The position numbers and the translations under genes were made by a program. The notes under the pieces are model-generated. The model ran no database searches. It saw only the letters and a program-made list of their open reading frames with translations, and had not been told where the DNA came from. A stretch of DNA of 9,921 nucleotides from RGIG8785 sp045655245 (GTDB lineage: Bacteria > Bacillota > Clostridia > RGIG8785), in the NCBI GenBank assembly GCA_045655245.1, contig JAZOOX010000020.1, forward strand, positions 1-9,921, given 5' to 3'. Below, in pieces: positions 1-6,076 of the stretch; the stretch's first letter is position 1, and each line of letters opens with the position of its first letter.

Positions 1-336
1 CAGGAGCATTGCACCCAGATTGCCGTGGCCGATACCAACCTTACGGTCGTCGGCAACAGAACCGGGGATGCAGAATGCCTGCAGACCTTCGCCGATTACC
101 TCAGCGATGTCAGCGGCGTTCTTAACGCCTTTTTTAATCGCCATTGCAGCACCTGCAATGTATGCCCAACAAGCATTTTCGAAGCAGATGGGCTGAATAC
201 CCTTTACCAGGTTATATACGTCCACGCCCTTTTCGTCGCAAAGTGCCTTTGCTTCTTCCAGAGAGGCAATGCCATACTCTTTCAGTGCGGCGTTTACTTT
301 GTCAATTCTTCTTTCATAACTTTCAAACAATGCCAT
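1..336 (-). CDS. GGGtGRT family protein, N-terminal part (runs off left edge)
   Basis: The first 112 codons of a longer gene; no stop occurs before the window edge. The protein starts MALFESYERRIDKVNAAL and contains an Ala-rich segment around residues 55-70 and a Gly-rich stretch at 101-109 (GIGHGNLGA). I recognise it as the GGGtGRT protein family of anaerobic Firmicutes; the motif that names the family would lie beyond the edge, so the call rests on the N-terminal sequence and on the neighbour, since this family regularly follows a NifU-like scaffold gene. The biochemical function of the family is not known to me; a role in metal or Fe-S cluster handling is inference from the pairing. The start is ATG at 334-336 with a strong AGGAGG at 345-350 (8-nt spacing). 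It begins 18 nt after the stop of the upstream gene, so the two are surely co-transcribed. Confidence 0.82.
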   Translation of the reverse strand, partial: MALFESYERRIDKVNAALKEYGIASLEEAKALCDEKGVDVYNLVKGIQPICFENACWAYIAGAAMAIKKGVKNAADIAEVIGEGLQAFCIPGSVADDRKVGIGHGNLGAMLL

Positions 337-354
337 ATCGATCTCCTCCTCCGA

Positions 355-1047
355 TTACTCTTTGCGGGGATCGATGACTTTTACAGCATCATCGAACCGA
401 CCGTACTTGCCAGTGGCCTTCTTCATTGCTTCGTCAGCACTCATACCGCCCTTGACCATATCCATCATCTTACCGAAGTGAATAAACTCATAGCCGATAA
501 TCTGATCGTCTGCGTCCAGAGCAATGTGGGTAACGTAACCTTCAGCCATTTCCAGATAGCGAGAGCCCTTTGCCAAAGTACCGTACATGGTACCTACCTG
601 GCTACGCAGACCCTTACCCAGGTCTTCCAGACCTGCACCGACAACCAAGCCGTCTTCAGAGAAAGCGGACTGGGTTCTGCCATAGACGATCTGCAGGAAC
701 AGTTCGCGCATTGCAACGTTAATTGCATCACAAACCAGGTCGGTGTTCAATGCTTCCAGAATGGTCTTACCGGGCAGGATTTCGGATGCCATAGCGGCAG
801 AGTGAGTCATACCCGAGCAACCGATGGTCTCAACCAGAGCTTCGACAATAACGCCTTCTTTAACGTTCAAGCTCAGTTTGCAGGTACCCTGCTGGGGAGC
901 ACACCAACCGATACCATGTGTAAATCCGGAAACGTCCTTGATTTCCTTGGATTGGGTCCAACGACCTTCCTGAGGAAGGGGCGCAGGGCCATGGTTGGGG
1001 CCTTTTTTGACCATACACATTTGTTCTACTTCATGAGAATACTGCAT
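355..1047 (-). CDS. Iron-sulfur cluster assembly scaffold-like (NifU_N-like) protein
   Basis: A 230-residue protein resembling the IscU/NifU N-terminal scaffold fold but longer than classical IscU (about 130-150 residues). The core is at residues 74-100: TIGCSGMTHSAAMASEILPG, with Cys77 where scaffold proteins carry a cluster-binding Cys, followed by the small-residue helix typical of the family. Other cysteines are C11, C49, C56 and C106. C49 and C56 sit in a GWCAPQQGTC segment just before the first beta strand of the core. The protein presumably acts in the cytoplasm, building or carrying Fe-S clusters; whether it serves general assembly or one dedicated enzyme cannot be told from the sequence. 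The start is ATG at 1045-1047 with AGGAGG at 1053-1058 (5-nt spacing). It has its own near-consensus promoter and leads a unit with the GGGtGRT gene. No cysteine desulfurase is in view. Confidence 0.85.
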   Translation of the reverse strand: MQYSHEVEQMCMVKKGPNHGPAPLPQEGRWTQSKEIKDVSGFTHGIGWCAPQQGTCKLSLNVKEGVIVEALVETIGCSGMTHSAAMASEILPGKTILEALNTDLVCDAINVAMRELFLQIVYGRTQSAFSEDGLVVGAGLEDLGKGLRSQVGTMYGTLAKGSRYLEMAEGYVTHIALDADDQIIGYEFIHFGKMMDMVKGGMSADEAMKKATGKYGRFDDAVKVIDPRKE

Positions 1048-1062
1048 ATTTACCTCCTTCTG

Positions 1063-1081
1063 TTGTCGGCTTGTCCGACAA
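1063..1081 (-). promoter_or_regulatory. 19-nt inverted repeat in the leader of the scaffold/GGGtGRT unit
   Basis: On the plus strand TTGTCGG-CTTGT-CCGACAA forms a perfect 7-bp inverted repeat with a 5-nt spacer. The right part, TTGTCCGACAA (1071-1081), is itself an 11-nt odd palindrome. It lies between the predicted transcription start (near 1101) and the ribosome binding site (1053-1058), 4 nt upstream of the latter. It could be a repressor operator acting as a roadblock, or an RNA hairpin that affects ribosome access. No T-tract follows, so it is not a terminator. An Fe-S- or redox-sensing regulator would fit the gene content, but that is only inference. Confidence 0.45.
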
Positions 1082-1107
1082 ACATATTACTTTATTACAT
1101 TCAACTT

Positions 1108-1136
1108 ATTATATCTCACCAAATGAACTTCGTCAA
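1108..1136 (-). promoter_or_regulatory. Sigma-A type promoter for the scaffold/GGGtGRT unit
   Basis: Read on the minus strand, TTGACG (1131-1136) is followed by exactly 17 nt and then a perfect TATAAT (1108-1113). Five of six bases match the -35 consensus and all six match the -10. Transcription should begin near 1101, giving a leader of about 55 nt to the ATG at 1047, which includes the inverted repeat at 1063-1081. Confidence 0.85.
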
Positions 1137-1188
1137 GGTTTTTTTATACATCTGATCCAACCGGGTACAGTAATCCGTTCACCGTGCA

Positions 1189-1280
1189 CGGGCTACGGTT
1201 TAGGCTTACATGAAACAGATCGTCTTCACGGCACAAGGCAGAAGACGGTTTCAGATCAAAAGCAAAGCCACAACCGTCCG
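1189..1280. other. 92-nt imperfect palindrome: possible structured RNA or genomic repeat
   Basis: Five arms nest in perfect order around a 13-nt loop (1228-1240): CGTCTTC 1221-1227 with GAAGACG 1241-1247; TGAAAC 1211-1216 with GTTTCA 1248-1253; GGCTT 1203-1207 with AAGCC 1265-1269; ACGGTT 1195-1200 with AACCGT 1272-1277; CGG 1189-1191 with CCG 1278-1280. That is 27 base pairs interrupted by small asymmetric bulges (4, 3/11, 2/2 and 3/0 nt). No T-tract follows on either strand, so it is not a simple terminator. No known riboswitch or 6S consensus was recognised. It lies between the terminator at 1334-1368 and the promoter at 1108-1136, outside either unit's expected transcript. Strand, transcription and function are unknown. 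Confidence 0.5.
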
Positions 1281-1328
1281 ATATAACTAAAATTTGTCCA
1301 CTATTTCATAAAAAATCCTATTTTTGAA

Positions 1329-1368
1329 TAAAAAAATCCAAAAGCGGGATAACCCCGTTTTTGGATTT
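1329..1368 (-). terminator. Rho-independent terminator after the HIRAN-domain gene
   Basis: A 15-position stem pairs 1334-1348 with 1354-1368 (14 pairs, one C-A mismatch at 1344/1358) around a 5-nt loop. In minus-strand RNA it is followed by a U-rich run from the A-run that begins at 1330. It lies 4 nt after the HIRAN gene stop. The opposite side has no comparable T-run, so it works mainly in the minus direction. Confidence 0.9.
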
Positions 1369-1372
1369 CGGT

Positions 1373-2419
1373 TTATTTGCGGTAAATAACCACCCAAACA
1401 GTAATACGACCAACAATGTCGTGCTCTATTTCAGATACGCGGGCAACCAGTTTTATTCCGTCTTGGATCATTTCGCAAAAGGCGCGGTTATAGGGTTTTC
1501 CGATATACCCGACTTTTGTCCCGTCGGCAAGATGCAACGAAACAGCAACCGTGTCAAACTTATTTTCGCGGTCGTAATGCATTTCCAGTTCCGTACCCAC
1601 CGGCAACGCCTTTGCCTCCTCTGCAGTCAGATAGTGAGACAAACCTGCCACGGCATAAGGGACAAAAGTATGGTTTTCTTCCCAAAGGGGATGCTTAACA
1701 TCATGATCGCGGATACGGCGCTGTTCTTCCTTATCTGCCGTGACCACCGCCCGTACTGTTGCAACATGTCCCCTCGTTTCGGACGGAAGTTTTTGATGCT
1801 CATAAAAAGCGAGGGCATTCTTCGCGTCATAAAACACCCGCCTCCTGCTATCGGGAAAAGGTATTATCTGCGCAAAATAAGAAATGTGTTCATAGACTTC
1901 GCGGGTGAAATACGTCTCCTCAACGCGTCCGCGAAGGCGGTCGATAACACGCGTCAAAAGGGTCTCTGTTTTGTAGGAAGATGGTTTGAAAAACCGTCTG
2001 ACGTTGCGGCGAAACAACCGCATACAATCATCAAACAATTTGAATTCTCCGTGCTTTAATGCAAGGTACAGCAACCACACCTGGCGGTCGTTGATGACAG
2101 CGGTTTTTAAAAACAGTACCTCGCGAAAATTTTCGTCCCGTTGCAATGCAGAAAGGTACATTTCTTCAAAACGTTCCTCGAAAGAAAACGCGTATGCTCC
2201 CACCAGCGAATGTTCAAATCCCTTTGGGTTCATAGCAGGCATAGCACGGAGTAACATATACCGCCAAATGTCAAAGGCCATTTGTTCGTTCACCGAACGG
2301 ATAGCATTAATAAGCGCATAAAAGCTCATATTATTGTGATAGAATTCTGTGACTTCCTCGGGAAAGATCTGACGGGTAAATTCCGCTAAATTAAAAGAGC
2401 GTTTTCTCAACAGGTTCAC
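1373..2419 (-). CDS. HIRAN-domain protein
   Basis: A 348-residue protein in two parts. Residues about 253-348 form a HIRAN domain: YAVAGLSHYL, then a turn with YDRENKFDTVAVSL and a KVGYIGKPY strand, the pattern found fused to SNF2 helicases such as HLTF, where the domain binds 3' ends of single-stranded DNA. The first 250 residues are helical, rich in Arg and aromatic residues, with no motif I recognise; the middle (136-200) is strongly basic. No helicase or nuclease motif is present, so the protein is a stand-alone HIRAN protein. A nucleic acid binding role is inference from the domain. The frame opens with GTG at 2417-2419, only 4 nt after the clpE stop. However, AAAGGTG (2419-2425) is better spaced (8 nt) for a TTG at 2408-2410, which would give 345 residues. 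It is probably translationally coupled to clpE and ends in a strong terminator. Confidence 0.8.
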   Translation of the reverse strand: MNLLRKRSFNLAEFTRQIFPEEVTEFYHNNMSFYALINAIRSVNEQMAFDIWRYMLLRAMPAMNPKGFEHSLVGAYAFSFEERFEEMYLSALQRDENFREVLFLKTAVINDRQVWLLYLALKHGEFKLFDDCMRLFRRNVRRFFKPSSYKTETLLTRVIDRLRGRVEETYFTREVYEHISYFAQIIPFPDSRRRVFYDAKNALAFYEHQKLPSETRGHVATVRAVVTADKEEQRRIRDHDVKHPLWEENHTFVPYAVAGLSHYLTAEEAKALPVGTELEMHYDRENKFDTVAVSLHLADGTKVGYIGKPYNRAFCEMIQDGIKLVARVSEIEHDIVGRITVWVVIYRK

Positions 2420-2423
2420 ACCT

Positions 2424-4676
2424 TTATTCCGCAGATTTTAGAGCAATTCCTGTTCCGTCCGAAGTCAAAACGATCGTAGAACCTTCAATGATACTGCCTT
2501 TCAGTACTTCTTCGGCAATCAGGTCCTCGATTTCCCGACGAATCAAACGGCGAAGGGGGCGTGCGCCAAACTTAGGGTCAGAGCCGCTTTGGGCAACGTA
2601 TGCGATCACATCCGCTCCGTACGACAATTGATAGCCCTTCCCCGCCAACTGTTCTTTTAATTGCTTTAATAAAAGGGCGGCAATCTGTTGCAAGTCTGCT
2701 TCGGTCAGTGAATCGAAGTACACCTGCTCGTCAATACGGTTTAAAAACTCAGGACGAAAAATTTCCCGCAGGGCGCTCTCCGCCTTATCTCGATACTTTT
2801 CTCCTGTGGAACGGCCAAATCCGTAACTGCTTGAACTACGGTCGGAACCTGCATTCGAGGTCATTATGATAATGGTGTTTTCAAAATTGACCGTACGTCC
2901 CTGGCTGTCCGTAATGCGTCCGTCGTCTAAGAGTTGAAGCAAAAGATTAAACACATCGCCGTGTGCCTTTTCGATTTCATCCAAAAGGATGATGGAATAA
3001 GGACGACGGCGGACTTTTTCGGTCAATTGACCCGCTTCGTCATAGCCCACATATCCCGGAGGCGCACCGATAAGTTTGGATACACTGTGTTTTTCCATAT
3101 ACTCAGACATATCCACACGGATGATCGCCTCTTCGGTCCCGAAGAGATGTATCGACAAAGCTTTTACCAATTCGGTTTTACCAACACCTGTCGGTCCGAT
3201 AAACAACAGCGAGACCGGCTTCCGTTTTGCGCCGATATCCGCGCGGGAACGGCGAATCGCACGGCTGACTGTCTCAACAGCGGTATGCTGACCGACAATA
3301 GTTTGATGCAGGTTGTCTTCCAGCTCCAACAGCACCTTTGCTTCAGCATCGGTAATCCGCTTGACGGGAATCCCCGTCCAATCTTCAATCACACGAGCAA
3401 TATCCTCGGGCGTTACGGTCACATTTTCCAAAGCGCGTTCCAACTGTTCGATATTGTCCAACAGGCGGCATTCTTTGATTTTCAAATCCGCCGCAGCCTT
3501 ATAGGCATCAATGGAATCTGCAGAAACAGCATTCTCTTTCTGTTGTTGAATCTCTCGCAGTTGTTGACGGTAAATTTCCAACTGTACCAGACCCTGATGA
3601 TCCAGATTTACACGAGAACCCGCTTCGTCCATCACATCAATGGCCTTATCGGGCAGGAAACGGTCGGTGACGTAACGCTCGGACATTTCTGCCGCGGCGC
3701 GCAATGTCTCCGGCGGAAACTTAACCTTGTGGTACTTTTCATAATAATCACAGATTCCGTTTAAGATCTCGACCGTTTCAGCAACAGTGGGTTCCCCCAC
3801 TTTAACAGGTTGAAACCGACGTTCCAAAGCACTGTCTTTTTCGATGTGCTTTTTGTACTCGCTCAGGGTGGTAGCACCCAAAACCTGAATGTCCCCTTTT
3901 GCCAAAGCGGGTTTTAGAATATTGGCAGCGTTCATTGCGCCATCGGCATCACCTGCTCCCATAATGTTATGGAGTTCGTCGATGACCAAAAGGATATTTT
4001 TGGCAGCCTTTACCTCGTCGATCACTGCTTTTAAACGAGCTTCAAACTGACCCCTGAACTGGGTTCCCGCAACCAAGGCGGTAAAATCCAATAAATAAAC
4101 CTGATAGCCCAGCAACTTGGCAGGGACCTGCTTTTCGACAATACGCAAGGCAAGACCTTCTGCAATCGCTGTCTTTCCCACTCCGGGTTCACCTAAGAGT
4201 ACAGGGTTGTTCTTCGTCCGTCGGTTGAGAATCTGCATCACACGGTCGATCTCGCGGTCGCGACCGATTACCCGGTCGATTTCGCCCATCTTGGCGCGTT
4301 CCACCAAATTAGTCCCGTATGTATCCAACGCCTTTTTCTTCTTGCGTCGTTTTTCTTCCGTTTTGGTTTTCACGTGATCATGAGCGGGTTCCGTCTCGAC
4401 AGACTCCTCGGAAGGCGGTTCTTCCGACATCAGGTTCCCAAAGGCGGCAAAGGGGTTTTCACCGCTTTCCATCATCGTCTGCATCTCGCTCAAACCCTCG
4501 TTGATCTCTTCCAACTGGCTTTCATCAATATTCATACTTTTCAGAATGTTATCCAAAGGCTGAATCCCCAATTCTTTGGCGCAGGAAAGGCAAAGCCCTT
4601 CGTTCACCTGCTTTTCGCCTTCAATCTTGGTAATAAACACGACGGCAACATTCTTCTTACATCTGGAACATAACAT
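2424..4676 (-). CDS. clpE: ClpE-type AAA+ protein unfoldase (Clp protease ATP-binding subunit)
   Basis: A class I Clp/Hsp100 ATPase of 750 residues. In place of the usual Clp N-domain it has a four-cysteine zinc finger, C3-X2-C6-X22-C29-X2-C32, the spacing known for ClpE, then a charged linker to about residue 118. First AAA+ module: Walker A GEPGVGKT 162-169, Walker B with D233-E234. A coiled middle segment lies near 362-420. Second module: Walker A GPTGVGKT 494-501, Walker B with D566-E567, sensor-2 GARPLRR 704-710. A YGF tripeptide at 618-620 sits where ClpC, ClpX and ClpE carry the loop that docks on ClpP, so it likely feeds unfolded proteins to ClpP in the cytoplasm. The frame opens at a GTG (4683-4685), but GAGGTG at 4683-4688 is a ribosome binding site 6 nt before ATG 4674-4676, so that ATG is taken. 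B. subtilis ClpE is about 700 residues. No CtsR-box repeat was seen upstream. Confidence 0.93.
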   Translation of the reverse strand: MLCSRCKKNVAVVFITKIEGEKQVNEGLCLSCAKELGIQPLDNILKSMNIDESQLEEINEGLSEMQTMMESGENPFAAFGNLMSEEPPSEESVETEPAHDHVKTKTEEKRRKKKKALDTYGTNLVERAKMGEIDRVIGRDREIDRVMQILNRRTKNNPVLLGEPGVGKTAIAEGLALRIVEKQVPAKLLGYQVYLLDFTALVAGTQFRGQFEARLKAVIDEVKAAKNILLVIDELHNIMGAGDADGAMNAANILKPALAKGDIQVLGATTLSEYKKHIEKDSALERRFQPVKVGEPTVAETVEILNGICDYYEKYHKVKFPPETLRAAAEMSERYVTDRFLPDKAIDVMDEAGSRVNLDHQGLVQLEIYRQQLREIQQQKENAVSADSIDAYKAAADLKIKECRLLDNIEQLERALENVTVTPEDIARVIEDWTGIPVKRITDAEAKVLLELEDNLHQTIVGQHTAVETVSRAIRRSRADIGAKRKPVSLLFIGPTGVGKTELVKALSIHLFGTEEAIIRVDMSEYMEKHSVSKLIGAPPGYVGYDEAGQLTEKVRRRPYSIILLDEIEKAHGDVFNLLLQLLDDGRITDSQGRTVNFENTIIIMTSNAGSDRSSSSYGFGRSTGEKYRDKAESALREIFRPEFLNRIDEQVYFDSLTEADLQQIAALLLKQLKEQLAGKGYQLSYGADVIAYVAQSGSDPKFGARPLRRLIRREIEDLIAEEVLKGSIIEGSTIVLTSDGTGIALKSAE

Positions 4677-4700
4677 TTTTCTCACCTCAAATACAGAAGT

Positions 4701-4721
4701 AAAAACCCTGCCTTGGCAGGG
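4701..4721 (-). terminator. Terminator-like hairpin between radical SAM gene and clpE
   Basis: CCCTGCC (4706-4712) and GGCAGGG (4715-4721) form a perfect 7-bp G+C-rich stem with a 2-nt centre (in practice a 4-nt loop), followed in the minus direction by five T. It starts 2 nt after the radical SAM stop. Only 24 nt separate its T-run from the clpE ATG, which leaves no room for a promoter. It is therefore either a leaky terminator that lowers clpE expression, or clpE has a promoter inside the upstream gene. Confidence 0.75.
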
Positions 4722-4723
4722 TG

Positions 4724-5323
4724 TTACTTAATCATAGTACGGACACGGAGTTCCACTCCCACATCCGCGGCGCGTTTGCGACAAATTTCAATTTCCTCAG
4801 GCGGGAGAACATCCACCACCGAAAGGAAAACTCGTTCCACGTGCTGTTTTGCGCGGGCGGCAAAATCCAGCAGCCCCTCATATGCCTCTATGCCAAATAT
4901 AGGCTGACAAAGTTGGTCATAGCCTTCTGCCGTAGCGCTGTTTAAACTGATGGACACTACGTCAATCAACCCTTCTAACCTGGGAGTAACGTCCTCCCCG
5001 TATATCAGGTTGGCATGACCGTTGGTATTAATACGGATGGGCAGAGTCGTCTTTTTACGAAGATATGCGGCAACCTGCAACAAAATGTCCAGACACATCA
5101 TCGGTTCACCATAGCCGCAAAAAACGACCTCGGAGTATTTTGAAAAATCGCGTTTTTCCAAGTCAGCAACAACTTCTTCGTAAGTTGGTTCACGATCCAA
5201 CCAAAGAGAACCTGCATCTCCTACCGAATCCTGGATATTACGAACACAAAACGCACAATCATTGGTACAACGGTTGGTCAGATTGATATAAAGTCCTGAT
5301 CCTTCACAATAACTGATGGTCAT
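4724..5323 (-). CDS. TatD-associated radical SAM protein
   Basis: A compact 199-residue radical SAM enzyme. The [4Fe-4S]/S-adenosylmethionine motif is C19-X3-C23-X2-C26 (NRCTNDCAFC); a GYGEP motif at 70-74 matches the SAM-binding GGEP-type strand, and a VSISLNS strand follows near 126-132. At this size the barrel is partial, and no auxiliary cluster domain with extra Cys motifs is seen. I recognise it as the family described as radical SAM protein, TatD family-associated; its reaction is unknown to me. An upstream in-frame ATG exists at 5333-5335, but it abuts the AAGGAG and is badly placed. The ATG at 5321-5323 overlaps the tatD stop as ATGA, giving classic translational coupling, and yields the N-terminus usual in the family, so it is chosen. 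It is the last gene before a terminator-like hairpin. Confidence 0.9.
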   Translation of the reverse strand: MTISYCEGSGLYINLTNRCTNDCAFCVRNIQDSVGDAGSLWLDREPTYEEVVADLEKRDFSKYSEVVFCGYGEPMMCLDILLQVAAYLRKKTTLPIRINTNGHANLIYGEDVTPRLEGLIDVVSISLNSATAEGYDQLCQPIFGIEAYEGLLDFAARAKQHVERVFLSVVDVLPPEEIEICRKRAADVGVELRVRTMIK

Positions 5324-6075
5324 ATCGAGAAACATCTCCTTGCATTATCATAGGTGATACCCGCCATCTCTTCGAATGAAACGCCACGCAATTCCGCCAA
5401 TTTTTCAGCAACCAAACGGACATTTCCGCTATGGTTCCGCTCCCCGCGATGGGGTACGGGAGGCAAATAGGGAGAATCGGTTTCGATCAGCAAACGGTCT
5501 TCAGCAACAGTCAGCGCGTTCTCCACTACCTGACGGGCGTTCTTATAAGTGACCGTTCCCCCAAAGCCGAAGTAAAACCCCCGGTCTTGTAAAACTTTCA
5601 ACATTTCAGTACTACCCGAATAGCAATGCATTACGCCCGTTACGTTGCTTTCCAAAAGGCATTTTAAGCAATCACCGTGTGCTTCACGGTCGTGGATAAT
5701 AACAGGCAAATGCAGTTCTTCAGCCAACCGTAACTGACGTTTAAACTGGGTAATCTGGGCTTCACGGTCATAACCGTCATAGTGATAGTCCAAACCAATT
5801 TCGCCGATTGCCTTAACCTTAGGATGTTGGGCAAGGTTACGAAGCGTGTCAATGTACCCTTCCTCTACCTCATCAATATCAGAAGGATGAATCCCCACGG
5901 CGGCATAAAAATGAGGGTATTGCTCTGCCAATTCAACCGAACGATAACAACCTCTTAATGAGGCACCGGCGTTCATCACTGCCGTAACACCGCCGCGGAG
6001 GGTGGCGGAAATCAGCGTATCACGGTCTTTATCAAACTGTTGATCATCCCAATGAGCATGACTGTCAAACAACAT
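5320..6075 (-). CDS. tatD: TatD family metal-dependent hydrolase (deoxyribonuclease)
   Basis: A 251-residue TIM-barrel hydrolase of the TatD/YcfH/YabD type. Metal ligands are all present: H6-x-H8 in MLFDSHAHWDD, E92 in GEIGLDYH, H128 in VIIHDRE, H150 in MHCYSG and D200 in ETDSPYL. Family members are 3'-5' exonucleases on DNA or RNA, or deal with aberrant nucleic acid ends, and act in the cytoplasm; the exact substrate here cannot be told. The frame can be extended 9 codons upstream, but the ATG at 6073-6075, one nt after the metG stop (TGA-T-ATG), gives the standard N-terminus and is used; no good ribosome binding site is seen, so translation probably depends on ribosomes ending metG. The order metG then tatD matches the metS-yabD arrangement of Bacillus. 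It overlaps the radical SAM gene by 4 nt. Confidence 0.95.
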   Translation of the reverse strand: MLFDSHAHWDDQQFDKDRDTLISATLRGGVTAVMNAGASLRGCYRSVELAEQYPHFYAAVGIHPSDIDEVEEGYIDTLRNLAQHPKVKAIGEIGLDYHYDGYDREAQITQFKRQLRLAEELHLPVIIHDREAHGDCLKCLLESNVTGVMHCYSGSTEMLKVLQDRGFYFGFGGTVTYKNARQVVENALTVAEDRLLIETDSPYLPPVPHRGERNHSGNVRLVAEKLAELRGVSFEEMAGITYDNARRCFSI

Positions 6076-6076
6076 A

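Noticed and set aside
25..1155. Long open frame on the plus strand opposite the GGGtGRT and scaffold genes
   Set aside because: It runs antisense to two well-supported genes and across their intergenic gap; its translation is Cys/His/Phe-rich with no recognisable family, as expected of a shadow frame.
1048..1372. Riboswitch, T-box, tRNA or 6S RNA in the largest intergenic gap
   Set aside because: No conserved core of these classes was recognised; only a terminator, a promoter, a leader inverted repeat and an unassigned palindrome could be supported.
2934..3764. Plus-strand open frame of 276 codons inside clpE
   Set aside because: Antisense to highly conserved AAA+ motifs of ClpE; no ribosome binding site and no family resemblance.
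4677..4685. Upstream GTG start for clpE adding three residues
   Set aside because: The GTG forms part of the GAGGTG ribosome binding site that is correctly spaced for the ATG at 4674-4676.
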